Source of the DNA: Candidatus Argoarchaeum ethanivorans
GTDB taxonomy: Archaea; Halobacteriota; Methanosarcinia; Methanosarcinales; EX4572-44
Length of the DNA: 18,414 bases
NCBI GenBank assembly: GCA_905067535.1
Contig: CAJHIR010000012.1
Location: forward strand, 1-18,414
Direction: 5' to 3'
Position 1 is the stretch's first letter; each line of letters begins with the position of its first letter. The position numbers and the translations under genes were made by a program. Below the pieces are notes generated by a model, which ran no database searches, had not been told where the DNA came from, and was given only the letters and a program-made list of their open reading frames with translations. Positions 12,154 to 18,414 of this stretch are shown here, piece by piece.

Positions 12154-12873
12154 TTATTTTCTCCGGTAAAGTATGATTAGAAGGATTATTAATAATACCG
12201 GAATAGCAAATACTATAAAGTATATTTTGTCTGTTTTGCTTTTCTGGCTGGTATTTGTTTCCACTTCGCTTGTATTTATACATTCGGTAGTGTTTTGAAC
12301 AGTCGGTGCTTCTTTCTCCGGGGAAAGCTCGAACGTTGTTGTGTTGTTGTTTTGTAATGTGATCTGGTGGTAGCAGCCAACTTCTTTTGTTTTAAGAAGT
12401 GGTATTGTCTGCTCAATGTTGATATTCTCATGGATAAGGATGGTTGTTTTATTATCAGGGGGTGTTATTGTGATGATTGTTTTATTTTTACATGTATAAA
12501 CGCTTCCTATCGTCGTGCTTATATTTATCTGCCGTGTTGTATTGGTTTTCCCGATTATTTCATGGTTTATCGCCACATCTTTGTTTGTTCGTTGCAGGGA
12601 GACATTTTCTATCGTGTAGGGTATTGATACTATCTGTTTTCTCTTTGTGTTTTCGTATTTTAGTAGCTCCCATGCATTGACATAGCTGTTGTTATCTCCC
12701 TGCACGTCAATCATCGTTTGCAGGCGTGTTGAATCGTTGCCAGTGTAATAGACTGTGGTAGTACTAGTTATGTTTTGGGAATTAATGGTTATGATGGTGT
12801 CCTGTGTTATGCAGGCTGTGGCAGTGTTTGTCAACAATAGCAATGTTACGAAGATGACGATTTTTAATAACAT
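12154..12873 (-). CDS. Sequon-rich secreted protein with C-terminal membrane anchor
   Basis: I do not recognise a family. The 239-residue protein has an N-terminal signal peptide (LKIVIFVTLLLLTNTATA, cleavage near residue 20) and a C-terminal membrane helix (YFIVFAIPVLLIILLIILY) followed by RRK, giving an outside-facing, single-anchor topology. The ectodomain is rich in Asn and Thr and holds about 13 N-x-S/T sequons (for example NIT, NDS, NVS, NIS, NKT, NTT, NTS) plus a few Cys residues. This suggests a heavily N-glycosylated envelope protein. It begins 5 bp after the methionine aminopeptidase stop and 19 bp before the AglJ-like gene, so all are likely co-transcribed. The Thr/Lys-rich stalk just before the anchor (NTSQKSKT) is typical of cell-surface proteins. 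Confidence 0.7.
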   Translation of the reverse strand: MLLKIVIFVTLLLLTNTATACITQDTIITINSQNITSTTTVYYTGNDSTRLQTMIDVQGDNNSYVNAWELLKYENTKRKQIVSIPYTIENVSLQRTNKDVAINHEIIGKTNTTRQINISTTIGSVYTCKNKTIITITPPDNKTTILIHENINIEQTIPLLKTKEVGCYHQITLQNNNTTTFELSPEKEAPTVQNTTECINTSEVETNTSQKSKTDKIYFIVFAIPVLLIILLIILYRRK

Positions 12874-12878
12874 GAGAT

Positions 12879-13784
12879 CTATCTGGTTAGAACCTCACAC
12901 CCGTTCTCTGTGATTATTACTGTGTGTTCTGCTTGTGACACTAGTCCACCGTCCACATCCCTTAATACCGGGTATCCTGAGATGATACCTGCTTTTTCAA
13001 GTTGCAGCAGTGCAAAATCAATTCGTGTGCCAGTAAGCCACCGTTTTGCAAAAGGCAGTGTTTTATATTCAGCTATCTGTGAAAACACCTTCCTTACTAC
13101 CGGGTGGCGTATCGGTTTTTCCCCAACCAGATGATATATTTCTTTAAGGTGTCCGTCTGTCACCTTTCCTGCACCATCACTTGCAAAAGGTTCGATTGCT
13201 ATAATATCTCCTTCTTCAAGCACCACCCCATGTTCAACTTTCACATTAGGTATAGAAGGCGGAGTGTGTGCGAAGTACTGCATGAGCCCATGTCCGGTAA
13301 GATTTGAGACTGGCTTGTACCCATAACCCAAAATTATCTCTTCGATGACCTCCCCAATCTCTTTTGTGTTTATGCCAGCATGCAGTATTTTAATGGCACT
13401 CTCCAGAGCGTCTTTTGATGATTTTACAAGATCGCCTTTACCAGCAAGGTCAACTGTTACAGCAGTATCTCCAATGTACCCGTCGAAATGTGTACCAATA
13501 TCAATCTTTACAACATCCTCACCAAACACTGACGTATCATCTTTTTTGGGAGTTGCATGAGCTGCATCGCTATTGAGCGATATATTCACTGGAAAAGCAG
13601 GTTTGCAGCCTTCTTCAACGATTCTCTGCTCAACAAAGGTTGCAACCTCAAGCAAGCTTGCCCCAATCCGTACTTTCTTTACCGCTTCACTGCGAACCAT
13701 TGAGGCTACCTTTCCAGCTTTAACATACTTTGTTAGAATCTCTTTTGCAGTTTCATCCTCTGGCAATCCTTTTAGTTGATTCAT
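12879..13784 (-). CDS. map: Type II methionine aminopeptidase
   Basis: Removes initiator methionine from nascent proteins in the cytoplasm. The pita-bread fold metal ligands are visible: Asp95 (VVKIDIGTHFDGYIGD), Asp106, His165 (NLTGHGLMQY), Glu198 (IIAIEPF) and Glu286 (SQAEHTVII), with His76 in AAHATP as the substrate-side His. The insert between His165 and Glu198 and the LPFAKRW segment mark the archaeal/eukaryal type II. Length 301 is normal. It overlaps the upstream Xaa-Pro peptidase gene by 4 bp, and GAGGGA supplies a Shine-Dalgarno site. It is the second gene of the minus-strand operon. Confidence 0.93.
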   Translation of the reverse strand: MNQLKGLPEDETAKEILTKYVKAGKVASMVRSEAVKKVRIGASLLEVATFVEQRIVEEGCKPAFPVNISLNSDAAHATPKKDDTSVFGEDVVKIDIGTHFDGYIGDTAVTVDLAGKGDLVKSSKDALESAIKILHAGINTKEIGEVIEEIILGYGYKPVSNLTGHGLMQYFAHTPPSIPNVKVEHGVVLEEGDIIAIEPFASDGAGKVTDGHLKEIYHLVGEKPIRHPVVRKVFSQIAEYKTLPFAKRWLTGTRIDFALLQLEKAGIISGYPVLRDVDGGLVSQAEHTVIITENGCEVLTR

Positions 13785-14908
13785 TCGGTTCCCTCTATTA
13801 TTAATTTTTTATGATATGAATTTAAACTTTTGCAGCCCTTTTCAGTTACAACAACGATATCTTCGATCCGTACTCCTCCCGTATCCTGGTAATACAACCC
13901 TGGCTCAATAGTGATAACGTTTCCTACTTTTAGAGGTTCACCCCCGGCCCCAATCGCTGGCAGTTCGTGAACATCCAATCCAACACCATGACCAGTGGAG
14001 TGAATGAACCCCTCTCTTTTACCGACATCATAGCCACCTGATTCAAAGACCTCACACACAAGATTGTGAATCTCACTCGCAGCAATTCCAGGCTTCACCA
14101 TCTCAATTGCGGCTTCTTGGGCAGCAAGTACCATCTCATGCATATTGATAAGCTCCTGCCGTGGCTTCCCATACACGAAGGTCCTGGTCATGTCGCCATG
14201 ATATCGGTTGAGTTTGTTCTGTGGAAATACATCGATTACAATCGGTTCGCCATATTTTATAGAGCCTGAGCCTGTGTTGTGCGGATCAACACTCGATGCA
14301 CCTGCTGCAACAATCGTTGTTTCTGTAGCATAAGAATCGTAGAGAAGGCTTACTTCTATGATACTTCTAAGTTTTTCACAGGTGAGAACTTCCCTGTTAA
14401 TATACAGGGTGTCATCTCTTACTGTTGATTGTTTTAGGGTGTTCTCTGCTTTTTTTATAGCTTTCTCAGCTGCACGCTGGGCACTTCGTATAAATGAGAT
14501 TTCGGTCTCGCTCTTCTGTGCTCTTGATCGTTGAACTGGGCTACTCACAGGTGTAACCTCAATATTTTTTGATCGCAACCCGTCTGCGAGGTATAGCCCG
14601 AAGCTTCGCGGCACTCCTATCTTTTGAACCCCAAGGTCACTTACAAAATCTGCAACAACATCAGGATATTCCTTTCCATGCCTTGAAAGAGGAGTTATTT
14701 CGTCAACGTCTGCCTGTTTTTCCGCTCTTCCTGCTTCCATGTTGGATATTAGCAGGACATCTTTTTCCCTGGTATGCACATATAAAAAAGGATCATAAGC
14801 GAGAAACCGGGTCATATAATACAGATCGGAGTCTGCTGCACTATTAGCATATATCATATACGCATCCATGCCGTATTTTTTCAGGAAGTCAATTAATACT
14901 TGTTTCAC
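13781..14908 (-). CDS. pepQ: M24 Xaa-Pro dipeptidase/aminopeptidase
   Basis: A 375-residue metallopeptidase that removes residues before proline. The N-terminal creatinase-like domain is residues 1 to about 140. The catalytic M24 domain carries the two-metal ligands: Asp in VIDVFPQNKLNRYHGDMTRTF (both Asp), His in STGHGVGLDVHELP, Glu in ITIEPGLYYQ and Glu in GVRIEDIVVV. The start is a GTG at 14908 preceded by AAAGGA six bases upstream, a good site. It is the first gene of the operon with map, the sequon-rich protein and the AglJ-like gene. Dipeptidase versus aminopeptidase specificity cannot be settled from sequence. Confidence 0.88.
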   Translation of the reverse strand: MKQVLIDFLKKYGMDAYMIYANSAADSDLYYMTRFLAYDPFLYVHTREKDVLLISNMEAGRAEKQADVDEITPLSRHGKEYPDVVADFVSDLGVQKIGVPRSFGLYLADGLRSKNIEVTPVSSPVQRSRAQKSETEISFIRSAQRAAEKAIKKAENTLKQSTVRDDTLYINREVLTCEKLRSIIEVSLLYDSYATETTIVAAGASSVDPHNTGSGSIKYGEPIVIDVFPQNKLNRYHGDMTRTFVYGKPRQELINMHEMVLAAQEAAIEMVKPGIAASEIHNLVCEVFESGGYDVGKREGFIHSTGHGVGLDVHELPAIGAGGEPLKVGNVITIEPGLYYQDTGGVRIEDIVVVTEKGCKSLNSYHKKLIIEGTE

Positions 14909-15006
14909 GTTATTTCCTTTTATTAAAATTATATCTCTTAAAGCTTGTTAATCTAATGATTGCATACAGGAAGAATTAAGTATCAATTTGACAATTTTAA
15001 GTGTAA

Positions 15007-15924
15007 ATGATGCACAAGAAAATAGTGGTGGCTATAGTTCTGATGGTTGCATTCATGCTTGCATTGGGATGTACTGAAAGAACGTTAATTTCTATTGATG
15101 GCTCAAGTACGGTGTTTCCAATATCAGAGGCCGTGGCAGAGGAGTTCCAACTGGCAAATCCAGGTATTATCGTTACTGTTGGCGTAAGCGGCACAGGTGG
15201 TGGATTTAAAAAATTCTGTGCTGGTGAAATTGACATTGCTGATGCTTCAAGACCGATTAAGCAGAGTGAGATTGAAGCATGCGAAGAGAAGGGTATTGAA
15301 TATATTGAGTTTGTCACAGCTTATGATGGCTTATCTATTGTAGTAAACCCAGGGGATTATTTTGTTGATTGTCTAACTATTGAAGAACTCAGGCAAATAT
15401 GGGAGCCGGAAAGCACTGTTTCAAAGTGGAGTGATGTGCGACCGGAATGGCCTGATGAAAAGATATTTCTTGCTGGAGCTGACACTGATTCCGGAAGCTT
15501 TGATTACTTTACTGAGACAGTTACCGGAGAAAGCGGTGCAAGCCGTTCTGATTACACTGCAAGTGCTGACGATAACGTGCTGGTGCAGGCTGTAAGCGGG
15601 CAGAAGGGAGCACTTGCCTATTTTGGATATGCATATTATACTGAGAACAAAAATAAGCTTAAAGTGGTGCCAATCGATAATGGTGGAGGGTGCATAACTC
15701 CTTCTGTAGAGTCTATTACAAGTGGAGAGTATCCGTTATCCCGGCCTCTTTTTATCTATGTAAACGCAGAGTCATTGAAACGTTTAGAAGTTTCTGCTTT
15801 TGTTGAATATTATCTTGAAAGTAGTAAACCGCTTGTTGAAGATGTAGGTTACGTGGCTGTTAGCAGCACTGAGAAAGATGAGATGATTAAAAGGCTTGCA
15901 GGGTACTATCCAGAAAACCAGTGA
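15007..15924 (+). CDS. pstS: PstS-like phosphate-binding lipoprotein
   Basis: Captures phosphate for an ABC importer outside the membrane. Residues 1-20 are a signal peptide ending in the lipobox LALGC, so the mature protein is probably lipid-anchored. Phosphate-binding segments are present: [10 protein letters not shown] (about 30-39), [10 protein letters not shown] (about 60-69), DIADASRP, and [10 protein letters not shown]. Length 305 is normal. There are two adjacent ATG codons (15007, 15010), with no Shine-Dalgarno site. No pstC, pstA, pstB or phoU follows; the next gene faces the other way. It is therefore a stand-alone binding protein in this window, which may serve a transporter elsewhere or bind another oxyanion. 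Confidence 0.82.
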   Translation: MMHKKIVVAIVLMVAFMLALGCTERTLISIDGSSTVFPISEAVAEEFQLANPGIIVTVGVSGTGGGFKKFCAGEIDIADASRPIKQSEIEACEEKGIEYIEFVTAYDGLSIVVNPGDYFVDCLTIEELRQIWEPESTVSKWSDVRPEWPDEKIFLAGADTDSGSFDYFTETVTGESGASRSDYTASADDNVLVQAVSGQKGALAYFGYAYYTENKNKLKVVPIDNGGGCITPSVESITSGEYPLSRPLFIYVNAESLKRLEVSAFVEYYLESSKPLVEDVGYVAVSSTEKDEMIKRLAGYYPENQ

Positions 15925-15938
15925 TTTTGATCATTATC

Positions 15939-15962
15939 TTCAGCTTTTTGCCTTATTTTTTC
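15939..15962 (+). terminator. T-rich terminator after pstS
   Basis: The stretch CTTTTTGCCTTATTTTTTC just past the pstS stop is a T-rich archaeal-style terminator. It separates pstS from the convergent deacetylase gene. Confidence 0.45.
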
Positions 15963-16061
15963 AACGTATAGGAAATTATAAACGCAACTATGTTCCATTA
16001 TGCGGTGTAAATAAGGACAGTGCCCAAGTGTTTGGCATAATTTATTGAACCTGTGCACAAC

Positions 16062-17090
16062 TTAATTTTGTCCAACAGCCCAGTACTTTCTCTGCACTGT
16101 TTTCACTTCTTTTATCCTTTCTTTAACAATACCACGTGCCGATCCGGATGATTGCTCATGCTTATAACCCTGAAATCCTCTAACAATCTCATAAACCGAG
16201 TCCGCTAGTGTGTCGAGGTCGTACCCGCCTTCAAGCGATGCCACCATTCTTCCTTCGCACAGCCTCATAGAGAGGTCAACCACGATATCTGAAAGCATGC
16301 CGAAGCCACCAACAGAGAGGTTCATGCCTGCAAGAGGATCCCTCTCCGCGGCATCCTGGCCACTTGATACCAGTATGATATCAGGATTGAACTCTTCTGC
16401 TATCGGTATCAGGATCTGTTCAAAAGCGTGTCTGTAGTCTGGATCAGTGCATCCTGCAGGAAGTGGTACATTAACATTGTAACCTTCGCCGTCACCATTT
16501 CCAACCTCACCGACGCTGCCACTGCCGGGATAGTGTGGGTACTGGTGCGTGGAAAAATAGAGTACGCTCGAATCAGAATAGAACGTGTCCTGTGTACCAT
16601 TGCCATGGTGCACATCCCAATCCACTATCAGTACACGGGAAAGTCCCCTCTTCTGTGCATATCTTGCTGCGATTGCTACATTATTGAATAGACAGAAACC
16701 CATTGCATGGTCAGCTGTTGCATGATGCCCTGGTGGACGCACCACTGCAAAGACGTTCTCTACATCGCCACTCACAACAGCATCCACGCCAGCCATTACA
16801 CCGCCCGCTGCAAGCAGTGCCACAACATAAGAATCGGAGCAAACGGGTGTGTCCATATCCAGTGGAATGCCTTTCCAACTGTGCTCCTGCACGCGCCGGA
16901 TATGGGATGAAGTATGGACATATCCCAGTTCTGCCTCTGTGGCTTTCCGTGGTGATACACTCACAAGACCCTCAAGTGATTCAAGCTTATCCATAATTGC
17001 AACAACCCTTTCAGCACACTCGGGGTGACCAGCCGTGTTGTGCAGCCGGTAGTCTTGGTGATACACAATTCCGGTTCTTTTGACCGACAT
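16062..17090 (-). CDS. Histone deacetylase-family (AcuC/HDAC-like) amidohydrolase
   Basis: A Zn-dependent deacetylase of the arginase/HDAC fold; relatives act on acetylated lysine or polyamines. The sequence shows VRPPGHHATADHAMGFCLFNNVA (paired catalytic His), VDWDVHHGNGTQD (Zn Asp and His), SSGQDAAERDPLAGM (third Zn ligand Asp) and EGGYDL (catalytic Tyr). I choose ATG 17090 (MSVKRTGIVYH) over the GTG 24 bases upstream because relatives start there and a TATA box lies about 29 bp upstream, indicating a leaderless mRNA. The product is then 342 residues, a normal length. It is convergent with pstS. In histone-bearing archaea a chromatin role is possible, but Alba or metabolic substrates are as likely. 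Confidence 0.88.
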   Translation of the reverse strand: MSVKRTGIVYHQDYRLHNTAGHPECAERVVAIMDKLESLEGLVSVSPRKATEAELGYVHTSSHIRRVQEHSWKGIPLDMDTPVCSDSYVVALLAAGGVMAGVDAVVSGDVENVFAVVRPPGHHATADHAMGFCLFNNVAIAARYAQKRGLSRVLIVDWDVHHGNGTQDTFYSDSSVLYFSTHQYPHYPGSGSVGEVGNGDGEGYNVNVPLPAGCTDPDYRHAFEQILIPIAEEFNPDIILVSSGQDAAERDPLAGMNLSVGGFGMLSDIVVDLSMRLCEGRMVASLEGGYDLDTLADSVYEIVRGFQGYKHEQSSGSARGIVKERIKEVKTVQRKYWAVGQN

Positions 17091-17114
17091 AAACCAAAGT
17101 ATAATCTCAACCAC

Positions 17115-17123
17115 TATAAAATT
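17115..17123 (-). promoter_or_regulatory. TATA box of the deacetylase gene
   Basis: Minus-strand AATTTTATA centred about 29 bp upstream of ATG 17090. The spacing suggests transcription begins at the start codon. Confidence 0.5.
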
Positions 17124-17199
17124 ATATGCTGATCTGGCACTGTGAATACGAAAAACTAAGGCATAAGCTCTGGTATCTGTAGACCTGCTAAGCTTGTGA

Positions 17200-17547
17200 T
17201 GGAGTCAGGGGCAATATTTTAGAGAATTTGGAACTAAGTTGTCGATATCTGATGTAGGGGCAATCGTGCCTACAAATTTCAGTTGAGGGCGAGTTATATC
17301 CCACTCGGTGTTGATTTTGGGGATTTTTTGGCTGAAATTTTGTTAAAGTTTGGCAATAAGCAAAACTGTGAGATATGTAACTTATATGGCTAATTGTGGG
17401 ACGAATGGTAGCGGTTTTGAGGTGGCTGAGCTTTCGGTTTTTTTGAATATCGTTTTGGGTGTATCTGAAGTTCCGATCGAAGAGAGGAATTTGGGTGGAG
17501 TGCATAGCACCGTAGCCAAATACACCCTGTTATGTGATGTGCATAGG
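17200..17547 (+). pseudogene. Decayed stretch with remnants of an unknown gene
   Basis: No intact gene lies in the 450 bp between the deacetylase and DUF6884 genes. One plus-strand frame reads YKFQLRASYIPLGVDFGDFL then AEILLKFGNKQNCEICNLYG (about 17264-17400) and resembles the fragment at 2307-2429. A later frame reads GSGFEVAELSVFLNIVLGVS and then EVPIEERNLGGVHSTVAKYT up to 17553. AGGGGCAAT occurs at both 17208 and 17257, the second inside an imperfect hairpin (GTAGGGGCA, loop, TGCCTAC). This is probably a graveyard of insertions. Confidence 0.35.
17324..17353 (+). repeat. Dispersed repeat, copy 2
   Basis: Matches 2396-2425 over 30 bases with 3 mismatches and reads FLAEILLKFG in frame, against FLVEILLKFG in copy 1. 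The similarity weakens about 20 bp upstream and stops just downstream. Confidence 0.6.
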
Positions 17548-18000
17548 TTATAGCGGAACTCCTCTTTTAATCGAATCATTAAGTTTGCCCATCATATATC
17601 CTATTCCTTTACAATCACTTAATGGACTAAGAATTTCCTTTGATGAAAAAACTTCATTAGCCATTTCTACATAGTTTTTCCCACCCAATGTAACGATTCG
17701 TTCGTGGTTGCCCAATCCCTTTTCCTTCACTTGGTCAGAAAGTTCCTTTATAGTTATTGGGTTTGTCTTTCGGTCATTAAAACTTACATTATAAGGGCCA
17801 GGAACTATATAGTTAGGAAGCAGAAATCCATATTTTGCAGATAGAATACACCATGAAGATAGATAAAACCTCGTGGCATATTCTCTACACTTTTTAGCAA
17901 ATGGCCCAACATACACATATTTTGCTTTAGTGGGTCCCGCATTTGGATTCTTATCCCATATCTTCCTATTTCCGCATGGAACTATACAAAGTGTTTTCAT
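17548..18000 (-). CDS. DUF6884 / YaaA-like protein
   Basis: The 150-residue product opens LCIVPCGNRKIWDKNPNAGP then TKAKYVYVGPF, and continues SWCILSAKYGFLLPNYIVPG. The C-G-x-R-K start and the ILSAKYGF segment mark the DUF6884 group, which resembles YaaA/UPF0246 proteins (YaaA: LSALYG followed by a PY motif) and the TGT-like DUF5591 domain of archaeosine enzymes. Biochemical activity is not established. A glycine-rich VTLGGKNYVEMA follows. It overlaps the upstream HhH glycosylase-like gene by 4 bp (ATGA), so the two are co-translated and probably functionally linked, most likely in DNA or nucleobase handling. The family assignment comes from motif recall, not a search. Confidence 0.65.
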   Translation of the reverse strand: MKTLCIVPCGNRKIWDKNPNAGPTKAKYVYVGPFAKKCREYATRFYLSSWCILSAKYGFLLPNYIVPGPYNVSFNDRKTNPITIKELSDQVKEKGLGNHERIVTLGGKNYVEMANEVFSSKEILSPLSDCKGIGYMMGKLNDSIKRGVPL

Positions 18001-18414
18001 GTTTCCAACTCCACTATGCTATTTTCTATCTTAACCCTACCTTTAATACAAAATTCTCTTGCTTCACAGCTATTGGAGACTGGACAATAGCCTGTTATCT
18101 TATCTCGGTATGAACAACCATACTTAGATAAATGCCAAAGTGGTTCATCCACATCTAAAGCAATCATAGGGCTGTTCTTAATGCTCAAACCTTCTACGCT
18201 TTCAAACCATGCTTTTCTTATGTCTCCAAACAGTTCATCCAATTTGACTTCTATATTTCCCCTCACAACTCCGGTAGTTAATGTTGCTCTTGCTTCATGT
18301 ATATCTACGGGGATAGGAACTTTCTCCAAGTTTCTTAATTGTGCTATACCTACATTGTCCCTGAGCATCCTCAACCACAATGGCCCTATTTTAGGACCAC
18401 GCAGGTATGGATAA
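17997..18414 (-). CDS. HhH DNA glycosylase-like protein with four-Cys cluster (partial)
   Basis: Only the C-terminal 138 residues are in the window; the frame is open at the edge, so the gene begins outside. The visible part reads YLRGPKIGPLWLRMLRD then EKVPIPVDIHEARATLTTGV. This matches the region of HhH-GPD DNA glycosylases that follows the hairpin, including the Asp that activates base excision (IPVDIH). Near the end, four cysteines (GCSYRDKITGYC, then PVSNSC and EAREFC) have spacing C-x9-C-x5-C-x5-C. This recalls the [4Fe-4S] loop of EndoIII/MutY but with different spacing. An internal TTG at 18378-18380 could look like a start but cuts through the conserved part. It overlaps the DUF6884 gene by 4 bp. 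Confidence 0.6.
   Translation of the reverse strand, partial: YPYLRGPKIGPLWLRMLRDNVGIAQLRNLEKVPIPVDIHEARATLTTGVVRGNIEVKLDELFGDIRKAWFESVEGLSIKNSPMIALDVDEPLWHLSKYGCSYRDKITGYCPVSNSCEAREFCIKGRVKIENSIVELET

Noticed and set aside
16051..16080. Degenerate copy of the CTGCACAAC hairpin (TGCACAACTT shared)
   Set aside because: Only a 10-base match with no proper stem, overlapping the deacetylase stop; chance is likely.
17091..17114. GTG 17114 as the deacetylase start
   Set aside because: It would place the TATA box inside or next to the start codon and adds residues with no family support; ATG 17090 fits the promoter spacing.
1626..17540. ATGTGATGTG appearing near 1626, 6678 and 17528
   Set aside because: Low-complexity 10-mer in unrelated contexts without consistent distance to genes.

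Overview
The window looks like a euryarchaeal chromosome segment, most consistent with a methanogen or ANME/alkane-oxidiser relative (class Methanomicrobia or nearby). The evidence is a GHMP-type archaeal shikimate kinase next to a free-standing chorismate mutase, anaerobic cobalamin genes (cbiD, cbiE), a DUF2240 protein, a COG4801 hexapeptide-repeat protein, an AglJ-like glycosyltransferase, archaeal type II methionine aminopeptidase, and TATA boxes placed about 29 nt upstream of genes that lack Shine-Dalgarno sites. No 16S or other marker fixes the lineage; the taxonomy is inference.

Layout. (1) Positions 1-2640 are an accessory region: an unrecognised protein whose 5' part looks frameshifted, a 188-bp MITE-like element with 10-bp target duplications, two HicAB toxin-antitoxin modules in opposite gene order (the first toxin is a pseudogene), attC-like imperfect palindromes at the module borders, and decayed coding sequence. 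(2) Positions 2650-4710, minus strand: HAD protein, MqnD-like protein with an in-frame tandem repeat insertion, then tRNA-Gln and tRNA-Glu. (3) Positions 4826-8075, plus strand: HD-domain phosphohydrolase, DUF2240 protein, shikimate kinase and chorismate mutase. The last two are separated by a cluster of small hairpins inserted with duplication of the shikimate kinase tail. (4) Positions 8326-9261, minus strand: COG4801 beta-helix protein. It diverges from cbiD-cbiE (9466-11072), with a second hairpin cassette between them. (5) Positions 11226-14908, a minus-strand operon: Xaa-Pro peptidase, methionine aminopeptidase, a sequon-rich membrane-anchored glycoprotein, AglJ-like glycosyltransferase. 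(6) A lone PstS-like lipoprotein gene converges on a histone-deacetylase-family gene. (7) The right edge carries a decayed stretch and a two-gene operon: a truncated HhH DNA glycosylase-like protein with a four-Cys cluster overlapping a DUF6884/YaaA-like protein.

The core genes are ordinary. The unusual content is in the small structures: two related hairpin cassettes that seem to grow by adding CTTCG-centred palindromes (one inserted between aroK and aroQ without damaging either), the MITE inside an attC-like palindrome, the in-frame 66-bp repeats inside mqnD, the decay of hicA beside an intact hicB, and a pair of decayed fragments of one unknown gene family near the two ends of the window.
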